Shown in pieces: positions 24,656-32,471 of a DNA stretch of 64,000 nucleotides. Every line of letters starts with the position of its first letter. Positions within the stretch are counted from its first letter, which is position 1. Position numbers and translations under genes: made by a program. The stretch comes from Cenococcum geophilum 1.58 (lineage: Eukaryota > Ascomycota > Dothideomycetes > Gloniales > Gloniaceae): contig KV748213.1 of NCBI GenBank assembly GCA_001692895.1, forward strand, positions 744,001-808,000, given 5' to 3'. The notes under the pieces were generated by a model. That model was given only the letters and a program-made list of their open reading frames with translations. It ran no database searches and was not told the DNA's origin.

Positions 24656-26560
24656 GTGTAATTATATGCGTTGCTTATACTGCGATAATAAAGCTATAAA
24701 AAATACCTCCCGCTAATTTAACCACCTTATACGCTGCTAAAGCTATATAAACGCCTATAAGGCTAAAGGTAAAGTAACTCCTGCTACTTAAAAGGCTTCT
24801 AAAGTCTATAATGACTTTACCGATAAACTTACTTAGAAAAAGCTAAAGATAAATTCCACCACCTATACGCGCTAACGCCTCTTAGAAAAGAAGGCTATAT
24901 ATATAATTATATACAACGTTCGCCCGTTTTAACTATTTTAGGATATAGCCTTGCAGGACTTTATATTAAGTCTTAATAATTTATTTAAGATACCTAATAA
25001 AACAACGTTTACTAGAATACTACTTAAGGAAATATACGCTACAACTATGGAGGATATTAAGCAGTATATTAGCACCCAAAAATACCTTAATTTTATTATC
25101 GATAAGTTAAGCAATATACTCCATAAGCGTGTGATCAACCTCTGTTATAATACGCTAAACGGTATACTTTATATTAAATTAGAAGTAGTAGATCTAGGGG
25201 CAAAATATAATACAGAATAGATATTTAGATGGGTTAGAAAGGAGATTAAGAATTTACTTAGTTTGTAAGGTATATTAAAGCTTACTAAAAGTGCTAAATA
25301 ATGTACATTTGGACTTTAAGCGTGTTAACTCCCTTGATACTGATACTTACTTAACCATATAATCCCTATAGGAACTTATATATAAAGATAAGGATCTTTA
25401 GTACGTATTTATCATTTCTTGCAACCGCTATAGCCTACAGCTGCTTATAAAGGATATACTTAAACAGATCTCTTAGTTTAAAACAGTGTTTGCTAACGCC
25501 TAGAGTATATTAACGAAATTCCGCACATTACCAAAATAGCTCTCTATACTGCGGCGCCACTAGAAAATAAAGAAAGCCTTTTCTACTACAGTTATTATAT
25601 GTTAGGGTACTTAGCTAGCTGTTGCGTAATTAGTAAAGGATAATTAGGAGGCTATTAAGACGTACTGCCTTGATCGAGATGTAGATATTAATGTAGTATT
25701 CCGAAGTTAAACTATCGCGGGACCCTTTTTTCAACAGCTTAGCTACTTCCTATACCTCTTTAAGCCTCTCTATAAGGCTTAAAAGATGTTAAAATTAGAC
25801 CGCGTACGCCTTAGATATATCTCTAGACGCTAGCAATCTATCTACTAGTGTTTCTGTAACGCTAGCGTCGCATATTCTTAGGCGAAGGAGGTGCTTAATT
25901 AGGTGTTCTATCCGCGTATAGCTAAACAGGTAGTTCCTATATATTAGGCTGCTTATTACCTCAACCCTACTTACGCAGGTTTAGAAATAAGTGTTAAATG
26001 TTAAAAGCTAGTCCTTAATTTTATTCGTAAGTATATGCCGGCTAATTAGGAGGCTGCCGCCTTATAGTTATACTTTAGCTACTATTATAAGGAGGATGAA
26101 TTTGCTTCTACTAATTACTATTAGCAGTATACAAACAAGCTAAACTTATTTTGGTCCTCTATAAGAGTTACTATACCTAATTTAGCTAATTTAGCGCGCC
26201 GTTTATATTTTATATAGGCTAATTTGGTGCCCTCTAAGCGCTTATTTAGTATAGTAAAGCTTATATACTCCTGAATAAAGGCCTTTACTAATCCTAAACG
26301 GGTAGATATATAGACGGCCGTCTATATTAACTAGCGGGTGTTTAATTAATATAAGGGCAAGTATTATAAACCGTTTGATTAGAACCAGCTAGATAAGTAG
26401 GAGCGTCTTAAATAGGAGAACTTAATTATTAAGCATAAGTATATAGAGGTTAGTAGGCGCGTTAGTAAGGTAGCGAATTAATTTTATATATATTTAACCC
26501 CTATATATTAATTTGATTAATTACTAACACTAAGTCTATATCTAAAATCCTATATATTTT
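24656..26560 (+). pseudogene. hAT-superfamily transposase relic (BED-like finger, DUF659-type core, hATC end)
   Basis: Plus-strand. A finger-like start CLYCDNKAIKNTSRQFNHLI then RC (C-x2-C...H...C, about 24,670-24,760), then the core: RQRLLEKKAIYIIIYNVRPF, NNLFKIPNKTTFTRILLKEI, YATTMEDIKQYISTQKYLNF. One piece (24,951-25,220) is still open. The middle region has VFIISCNRYSLQLLIKDILK and RTLPKQLSILRRH. The C-terminal dimerisation block has NLFWSSIRVTIPNLANLARR, LYFIQANLVPSKRLFSIVKL, ending near 26,560. The order and the 'A..lf.i.a...p.eR.FS' block are typical of hAT. Interruptions are TAA/TAG plus one or two possible frameshifts near 25,280. Inactive. Confidence 0.72.
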
Positions 26561-26612
26561 ATATGGTGGTAGTAATTTTGGATTAATACACGTATTTTAG
26601 TAAGCAGAGCTT

Positions 26613-26995
26613 ATGACAATACAACATGTAATTTTAGAGACCCCAGCCCTAGCGAAAAGTCGTCTCATTAGTTGGCGCATGGGTCCTGTTCCTTGGTCAA
26701 CAGAAAATACACAAAGAGCATATAATTTGGTGAAGTGTCAAGTAGCCAAAGAACGGAACGCAGATCTCCGGGACTTTTACCTGTACAATCTTTCCGGTCG
26801 TACCACCTCGTCTACTTGGATGAGTCCGGGTGCGACAAGCGAATTGGCTTCAGGGATACTGGATGATCTCCTCTTGGTGTGGCGCCGGTCCAGGTCGCTC
26901 AGTTTCACCGGGACCGTAGATATCAGATATTACCTGCGTATACTCAAGACGGCGTTCTCATTTCCCGAGTGTTTCAGGGAATGACTGACAGTGGT
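26613..26995 (+). pseudogene. Tc1/mariner-type transposase fragment (DDE_3-like)
   Basis: Little RIP damage. Two overlapping frames must be joined: 26,740-26,800 gives AKERNADLRDFYLYNLS, a frame change follows, then YLDESGCDKRIGF (26,800-26,840; the D-E-S-G block carries a catalytic Asp), TGWSPLGVAPVQVAQFHRD and RRYQILPAYTQDGVLISRVF, QGMTDS. These are signature blocks of fungal Tc1-like DDE transposases. Both N-terminal DNA-binding and C-terminal catalytic portions are absent, so it is a fragment broken by at least one frameshift. It sits 300 bp from the 3' end of the secreted-protein gene. Confidence 0.75.
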
Positions 26996-27298
26996 CATGG
27001 GATCTCTCTAGGGTCGTACTCCTTGCTCAAGCTACTAAAGACGACAAAGAGCTTACGAAAATACGCCAGCTCCGATCGATACTTGACGAAACAACAAACA
27101 CACCCATAATAGTGATGACGCTTCGGCGTCCCTTAAAAGCAGTACATTATGTGTTGTATTTAACGCGGCAGGATGACATTAGTTACACGTGTGTGCTATC
27201 AATTTTCACCACAGTAGCGGTCCCTTCAGCTTTCCCAACAGATTTGATTCATCTGGGCACCTCATGTGGTCCCGACCTAAACGTTGATGCCACTCCAC
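26996..27298. other. non-RIPped spacer, no gene assigned
   Basis: Normal base composition. Open stretches occur on the plus strand (27,112-27,459) but run antisense over the secreted-protein gene and resemble nothing. It should include the 3' UTR of the minus-strand gene (downstream of the stop at 27,299). Confidence 0.4.
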
Positions 27299-27701
27299 TT
27301 AGCCTCCAAGGTAGTTGTGGTTGCAGCAGACAAAGTCTCTTCCTCCTGGACAAACGGGATCTCCACGCACAATCAGCCACCGCATCATATCTAGAGTTGC
27401 CAAATTCAAACGACTTACCGGAGTTCACGGACTGGCAACCTTCTCTCCACAAGCACTGAGTGCTGGAGCCGTGGCCCGGGCAGTCGCGGACGACGCACGC
27501 CATGATGTTGTCAGGGTCCGAAGGGCAAGGCCAATTACTAGGAGTTCCGGTGTAAGGGTCACCGCCCCATCTGTTGCGGCACACGTTGTCGTCGAGGCAA
27601 ATGCAGTCATCCCCCCAGTTGTTTGAACAACGGCCACCAACGGCCGCTAGGGCTGGAGCTGCGATGGACAGGAATGCAAGGGTAGCACTAATAAGCTTCA
27701 T
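27299..27701 (-). CDS. small secreted cysteine-rich protein, two exons
   Basis: Minus-strand ATG at 27,701. Residues 1-19 form a clear signal peptide (MKLISATLAFLSIAAPALA), then a short mature protein rich in Cys, Trp, Gly and Pro (for example GGRCSNNWGDDCICLDDNVC, YTGTPSNWPCPSDPDNIMAC, VVRDCPGHGSSTQCLWREGC). A perfect donor GTAAGT begins at 27,418 after codon 94. With a 58-nt intron ending at 27,361 the frame continues DPVCPGGRDFVCCNHNYLGG and stops at 27,301-27,299: 114 residues, 12 Cys. Unspliced, the frame runs on to 150 residues with an unlikely basic tail. The role is unknown; size, secretion signal and dense Cys fit an apoplastic effector-like or antimicrobial-type protein, which is inference. 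It is the only gene here that looks intact. TATA box and foldback element lie upstream. Confidence 0.8.
27361..27418 (-). other. predicted intron (58 nt) in the secreted-protein gene
   Basis: Donor GTAAGT at 27,418-27,413, branch-like CTGAT about 12 nt before the acceptor, acceptor GAG at 27,363-27,361. An alternative CAG acceptor 15 nt further (ending 27,346) keeps the same frame but drops DPVCP and one Cys (109 residues, 11 Cys). Size and donor are typical of filamentous fungi. Confidence 0.7.
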
Positions 27702-27770
27702 GTTAGAAGTGGATTGATAAATTGATCTGTTCTGGAACTAATTCTGCGTGTCGGGCGAGGAGCCCTTGGT

Positions 27771-27780
27771 GTTTATATAG
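27771..27780 (-). promoter_or_regulatory. TATA box of the secreted-protein gene
   Basis: The minus strand reads CTATATAAAC, about 70 nt upstream of the ATG at 27,701, a normal spacing for a fungal core promoter with a 30-40-nt leader. Confidence 0.6.
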
Positions 27781-27864
27781 GCGCAGGCCCCGTCTCTAGC
27801 ACCATTTTTCACAATGTCCAAATGCCGAAGACCCGGTGTGAACGAGCAGCACCGATTGGTACTG

Positions 27865-28038
27865 ACAGTGATCTATTTGGACTGGAGCGGCGTGGATCCG
27901 GCGTGGAGCGCCGTTGGAGCGCCAGTTTACGTTTATCAATTATAGGTTTAGCACTTTCCTATAATTGATAAACGTAAACTGGCGCTCCAACGGCGCTCCA
28001 CGCCGGATCCACGCCGCTCCAGTCCAAATAGATCACTG
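27865..28038. mobile_element. foldback/MITE with perfect 81-bp arms
   Basis: Arms 27,866-27,946 and 27,958-28,038 are exact reverse complements over 81 bp, separated by an 11-nt loop (tttagcacttt). Ends are CAGTGATC...GATCACTG. The 10 bp attggtactg occur at 27,855-27,864 and again at 28,039-28,048, as a target-site duplication (one extra A on the left side). A 9-11-bp duplication would fit a Mutator-like mover; the CAGTG end would also suit hAT, which however makes 8 bp. There is no coding capacity. It lies about 165 bp upstream of the start of the secreted-protein gene and shows no RIP. Confidence 0.85.
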
Positions 28039-28048
28039 ATTGGTACTG

Positions 28049-28253
28049 CTATACCAGTTCATCACTGCCTGTCAGCAGACTACGCTGTCACCGAGTGCAG
28101 GTCTATCCGGTATCAGACACTGATTGGTGATACTTCTATTTTATTTCATTTTAGTTTCAGCAGAGGCTTCCCTGTTTTGCCATCAGCTGAGGTCTTTTCA
28201 GCTGAGGTCGTTTTGCCTTGTACGGCTTGTTCCATAAGCCACAATCTCTCGCT
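28049..28253. other. non-RIPped spacer
   Basis: No gene. Holds a short direct repeat (cagctgaggtc twice, about 28,185-28,210) and a third copy of the motif actgattggt (near 28,118) seen at both ends of the foldback element. It ends at the TA target of Tc1 element A. Confidence 0.4.
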
Positions 28254-28371
28254 TACTGTCGTTTGCAAAAGATCGGGAACTCGCTTAAGGACGAAAGAGC
28301 CGCATCGCCCCCCACCAAAATTTGTATGAGGGGCAATTCTTTTAATTTTAACCACCACAATTAAAGTTATT

Positions 28372-28447
28372 ATGGGCCGCCGCCTTCCAGATGAAGTTGT
28401 TTATAGAATTAGGATTCGTATTGAAGCTGGTGAGGCAGTACCAGCTA
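28372..28447 (+). pseudogene. Tc1-A transposase, 5' fragment
   Basis: ATG at 28,372, MGRRLPDEVVYRIRIRIEAG then EAVPA: the N-terminal helix-turn-helix start of a Tc1-like transposase. It is cut at TA 28,446-28,447 by the pogo element. Removing that insertion joins EAVPA to IAEAVKVGKKTIYKI at 34,218 in frame, completing the first HTH. The apparent 144-residue frame running on from here into the pogo element is a chimera created by the insertion. Confidence 0.85.
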
Positions 28448-29033
28448 GAAGTCTCCGCCAGGCCGTGCACGCTGCCAGGTCATGCACGGTCCAACCCCAC
28501 CAAAATCGTCCATTTTCAAAATCATCAAAATCGTCAAAATTAAACAACAGCACCACCAAAATGGCGAATATCGACGCCGCGCTTGCTGATTTAAGGCTTC
28601 AAGATAAGCCGAATATTTCTGCGACAGCAAAAAAGCATGGATGCGACCGCACGACCCTCTCTAAGCGCTTTTGCAACGTTACTAAGTCCAAGGAGTCTGC
28701 GAACGATTTAATGCGATTACTCGATAGCGTACAGTCAAAAGCGCTTATAAAATATATCAACGACCTTACCGAACGCGGGCTTCCTCCTATAACTGCAATG
28801 GTTTGAAATCTAGCAGCTAGAATTGCAGGAAGGCAGCCAGGAGATTATTGGGCGGCGCGCTGGCTGGCTGCTTATAAAGACGAAGTTAAATCCGGATACC
28901 TTTTACTAATTAACACTACACGCAAGAAGGCAGATTTAGCGCTATATTATAGCTTATATTTTAAGCTACTTAGCAGGAAGATTATTAAATATAGTATATA
29001 ATTAGAGAATACGTACAATATGGATAAAAAGGG

Positions 29034-29038
29034 CTTCC
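29034..29038. repeat. target-site duplication cttcc (left; right copy 29,299-29,303)
   Basis: cttcc flanks both sides of the solo LTR. One copy is needed to restore the pogo transposase frame. Confidence 0.85.
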
Positions 29039-29298
29039 TGTGAGGCAGTATTGCCAGGGTGTACGGTAGGGAGCAGGCAAGCCGAGCATGAGTCACATAG
29101 GGAGTCGATGGAAGAGGACGATATGGTAATGAGGGTAGGCAATAGCCTCGTACTGAGACGAACCGATGAGGAGGGAAGGGCTGCAAGCCCGAGGTGCTTA
29201 TAAGGAGGTGCCAAGGGCTAGCCGAAGGCTAGCCTTGGCGACCCCTGAGAGCCCCTAGGCGATGCAGCAGCCGAGTAAGGGCCAAAATAACCCTTACA
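29039..29298. mobile_element. solo LTR (260 bp) inside the pogo transposase
   Basis: Begins TGTGAGGCAG, ends CCCTTACA (TG...CA), flanked by the 5-bp duplication cttcc. GC-balanced and CA/TG-rich, unlike its host, so it inserted after RIP or escaped it. It contains a hairpin (gccaagggctagcc / ggctagccttggc, 29,209-29,238). No internal retroelement is left, so recombination between two LTRs is likely. Orientation cannot be set. Open frames across it are accidental. Confidence 0.85.
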
Positions 29299-30589
29299 CT
29301 TCCTTATCGGCTTCCTTAAGAAAACAAGGAGGATCTTTTCTAAGAAGGCTTTTAATAGCGGCAGGGTTAGAAATATTAGCTAGGATGGAAATAGAGAGTG
29401 GATTACTATATTAATAACTATCTGCGCTAATGGAACTAGCCTCTTGCCTAGTCTTATCTATTAAGCTATTTCTAGCAATATTTAAGACTCCTGGCTATAG
29501 GATTTCGACCTAAATAAATAGAGCTGCTTCTTCTCCTTATTGCTAATAGGCTGGACGAATGATGACTTAGGCTTCTTATAGCTTTCTATACTATTTAATC
29601 GTGAAATAAAGGCAAAGGCGCGCCAAGGAAGGGATTGGAGGCTCCTTATCGTCAACGGCCACGGCTCTTATATTAATATGAGGTTTATTAACTACTATTA
29701 CCTTTATAGAATATTACTGGCTATTTACCCACCTCATTTAACGCATAGATTACAACCTCTTAACGTCTCTCTCTTCTTACCGCTCGCTACATTCTACAGC
29801 CAGGAATTAAACCAGTTTACTCTTAATAGTGAAGGTTTCTCGCGTCTTACTAAGAGAGACTTCTTCCGACTATTTTAGGCGGCCTATAGTAAAGCTTTTA
29901 TAGCAAAGAACGTATAAAGTAGATGGGAAAAGACTAGTCTTTACCCTTTTAAGCTAGAGGTTATTTTAGATAAGTTCTTATTAAAAGAAGCTACTATAAA
30001 AGAAAGGCCTTTATCTAGTAAGTCTTCTAAGTTAGTATTAACGGTAGCCAATTAGAAGGGGATTAAGAGGAAGCTTAAGAACGTTATTACTAACGTTTTT
30101 AACTTAAGAGTTAAAGAGCTCACTAATATGATTAAGAACCTTACAGCAATGAATATCCTTCTTAAATCGCGAATTCAAGGCTACTAGCGAGCTCTTAAGA
30201 ATAAGTAGAAGAAGCGCCAACGCCAGAAACCTCTTTTTTACCAGCTTGCTATATAGAACGACGGTAGGGCTATATTCTATAGTCCTATAAAGGTATAATA
30301 AGCTCGCAACCTTTTAACGGAATAAGAGGAAGCCAAGAAGTATAAGGCAGCTCTTAAAGTTAATAAAAAGATTTAACGGCAACTACATAAGGATAAGAAG
30401 AGGCGTTTAGTGGAATAAAGGAAGGAACAGCGTGTGTAGGATAAGGTGCAGCGAGAGAGGGAAGCTGCGGCTAAAAAGGTCGCTTTATAGGAACGTCAGG
30501 AAAAAATTTACCAGCATTTTTGCAGCATTTGGCAGCATTTGGCGGCCAAATGCGCATTCCGCGCACTACAACGTGTAGCGTATGGTATC

Positions 30590-30800
30590 GACTAAGGTGC
30601 GGCATACTGCTGCATTTAACAATGCAGTGCGGCATACCGCTGCATACTGCTATATTTAACAATGCAGTGCAGCTAATTGCGCATTTTGCACTTAATGCGC
30701 AATTAATATATAATGCCCTCCTCGTGCATTCTGTACATAATGCCCTCCTCGCGCATTCTATATATCTTGCTCTTCTTACACACTTAATAGTATTTGCTTG
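30590..30800. repeat. subterminal repeats (gcggcatactgctgcattta family)
   Basis: About 30-bp units such as aatgcagtgcggcataccgc, followed by two copies of ataatgccctcctcgYgcat. The same motifs appear RIPped at 41,240-41,640. Confidence 0.7.
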
Positions 30801-30863
30801 GTTTATATAGTTGGTGCAAAATTATATTATTTTAGATAATTTAATATATAGCGACGGTTCTCT

Positions 30864-31070
30864 TCTACCTGCCTACCTACCGACCTACCTACCTGCCTAC
30901 CTGCCTGCCTGCCTGCCTGCCTGTCTACCTACCTGCCTACCTGCCTACCCGCCTGCCTGCCTGCCTGCTTGCCTACCCGTCCGCCCGTCTGTCTGTCTAT
31001 CTGTCTATCTGTCTGTCTGTCTGTCTATACCCACCCATCTATGCCTACCTATCTATGCCTACCCGTCTAT
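30864..31070. repeat. CCTN tetranucleotide microsatellite
   Basis: About 200 bp of (cctg/ccta/ccgt/tctg)n, pyrimidine-rich on the plus strand. Open frames through it are artefacts. Confidence 0.9.
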
Positions 31071-31124
31071 GTTACCTTGATTCGAGCGATCGATCGAATC
31101 GTTTATCGTGTTCGCTGGCTGGTC

Positions 31125-31485
31125 GTTCGAACGGTTGTCGTGTGGCTCTGGCGACGGTCGTGTGGCGATGACGACGGTCGTCTAGCTCTGGCGACGGTCA
31201 TCTGGCTCTGACGGTCGTCCAGCTCTGGCGACGGTCGTCTAGCTCTGACGACGGTCGTCTGGCTCTGACGGTCGTCTAGCTCTGGCGACGGTCATCTGGC
31301 TCCGGCGACGGTCGTCTGGCTCTGACGACGGTCATCTGGCTCTGACGACGGTCGTCTAGCTCTGACGACGATCGTCCAGCTCTGGCGACGGTCATCCTGG
31401 CTCCGGCGACGGTCGTCTAGCTCTGACGACGGTCGTCTGGCTCTGACGGTCGTCTAGCTCCGGCGACGGTCGTCTGCTGGCTGTC
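31125..31485. repeat. minisatellite, gacggtcgtctggctctgac units
   Basis: Roughly 18-21-bp units, about 17 copies, with variants cggtcatctggctccggcga. Part of the non-autonomous element. Confidence 0.85.
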
Positions 31486-31616
31486 GTTCTGGTGTCTTCC
31501 TAGGTAGGGAGGATGTAAGGAAGGGTAAAAAATGAGGTGGCTACCTAGGTGTATATAGGGGGTATACTTGGCAGAGGCACGTGTAGAGGCTATCGGGAAT
31601 ATAGCGGGGACCCGAT

Positions 31617-31978
31617 GCGGAGCTTCGTGTAGAGCCTCCGTACGCAGAGCTTCGTGTAGAGCCTCCGTACGCAGAGCTTCGCGCAGAGCCTTGTGCAGAG
31701 CCTCTGTACGCAGAGCTTTATGTAGACCCTTGTGTAGAGCTTCGTGCAGAGCTTCGCGTAGAGCTTCGTGCAGAGCTTCGTGCAGAGCTTCGTGTAGAGC
31801 TTCGTGCAGAGCTTCGTGTAGAGCTTCGTGCAGAGCTTCGTGCAGAACTTCGTGTAGAACTTCGTGCAGAGCTTCGTGCAGAACTTCGTGTAGAACTTCG
31901 TGCAGAGCTTCGTGTAGAACTTCGTGCAGAGCTTCGTGTAGAGCTTCGTGCAGAACTTCATGCAGAGCTTCGTGCAGC
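31617..31978. repeat. 12-bp minisatellite (agcttcgtgcag)
   Basis: About 30 near-perfect 12-mers. Because 12 is a multiple of 3 and the unit has few stops, three frames stay open (LHEALHEV and CTKLCTKF on minus, CRAS on plus). I do not regard these as genes. Confidence 0.9.
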
Positions 31979-31984
31979 ATTTAA

Positions 31985-32215
31985 TTTTACTTTCTGCCAT
32001 TTTAGCATTTTCTAGCATTTAGCAGCTAAATGCTAATACTTAATTATAAATGCAGCATTTGGCGGCTAATGCTAGTACTTAGTAATAAATGCAGCTAAAT
32101 GCTAATACTTAATTATAAATGCGGCATTTGGCGCTAAATGCTAGTACTTAGTAATAAATGCCGCATTTAGCTGCTAAATGCTAGAAAATGCTAGAAATGC
32201 TAGAAAATGCTAAAA
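31985..32215. repeat. subterminal tandem repeats (aaatgctaatacttaattat)
   Basis: About 40-60-bp units containing gcatttggcggctaatgct and taataaatgc. Closely related units fill 63,806-64,000. Confidence 0.8.
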
Positions 32216-32471
32216 TGGCAGAAAAGTAAAATCAGATGCTGGTAAATTTTTTCCTAACGAAGCTAAGGAAGCTAGACAAGTTAGGCTACAATTACAAAAT
32301 AAACTTAAACAGGTAAGGAAGTTAAAGAGGGTTTAAAATAACTCAATATTGGCTACAGAAGAGGTTGAAATTGTTACTGTTTATAGTGAGGAAGTTGAAG
32401 AGGTGGAAATAGCCAGGAAGCGCCCTTAACGCCTTCGACGGCTGCCAAGCAAACTTAACAACTACGAAGTA

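Larger units (their letters stand above)
30494..32258. mobile_element. minisatellite-filled non-autonomous DNA transposon (Plavaka-like ends)
   Basis: 1,765 bp inserted in the pogo coiled-coil coding region. Ends: cgtcaggaaaaaatttaccag at 30,494 and the complement ...ctggtaaattttttcctaac ending 32,258. Candidate 3-bp duplication GAA (30,491-30,493 and 32,259-32,261); excising the element with one GAA restores the reading frame. The first 350 bp are homologous to 41,142-41,760, the left end of the giant element. The interior is almost entirely tandem repeats with no gene. Confidence 0.75.
28561..32432 (+). pseudogene. pogo/Fot-like transposase, split by insertions
   Basis: ATG at 28,561: MANIDAALADLRLQDKPNIS, then ATAKKHGCDRTTLSKRF, a psq-type HTH; a CENP-B/Tc5-like HTH follows (LIKYINDLTERGLPPITAMV, GRQPG...WAARWL). 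The first DDE Asp is in NMDKKGFL (29,020), immediately cut by the solo LTR. The frame resumes LIGFLKKTRRIFSKKAFNSG at 29,304. The second (LLIVNGHGSH, about 29,645) and third (LQPLNVSLFLPLA, about 29,755) catalytic positions read Asn, as G-to-A change of GAC would give. The C-terminal coiled coil ends KKVALxE at 30,493, is cut by the next element, and resumes AKEARQVRLQLQNKLKQVRK at 32,262, stopping near 32,432. It has RIP-type TAA/TAG stops (Gln) and is inactive. Confidence 0.88.

Noticed and set aside
27315-27640. Plus- and minus-frame open stretches overlapping the secreted-protein gene
   Set aside because: Shadow frames of the real gene, without signal peptide or family resemblance.
27249-27701. 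150-codon unspliced version of the secreted protein
   Set aside because: The tail after codon 95 follows a perfect splice donor and reads a basic, atypical sequence; splicing yields a Cys-rich end and a stop.
27865-28038. Foldback element as a transcription terminator hairpin
   Set aside because: An 81-bp perfect stem with flanking 10-bp duplication in a fungal promoter region is far better explained as a transposon; bacterial-type terminators do not apply.
28372-28806. A 144-codon open frame that looks like one DNA-binding protein
   Set aside because: It is a chimera: Tc1-A N-terminus, pogo terminal repeat, and pogo N-terminus in one accidental frame. The junction is at TA 28,446.
29002-29214. 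Open frames on the minus strand at 29.0-29.2 kb
   Set aside because: They lie in the solo LTR and span its boundary with the pogo transposase.
30811-31211. Open frames rich in Cys/Leu/Pro across the CCTN tract
   Set aside because: Microsatellite translation artefacts.
31417-32018. Three overlapping open frames of 138-187 codons with LHEA, CTKL and CRAS repeats
   Set aside because: They arise from a stop-poor 12-bp minisatellite inside a non-autonomous transposon; all three frames are open for the same reason and none has protein-like context.
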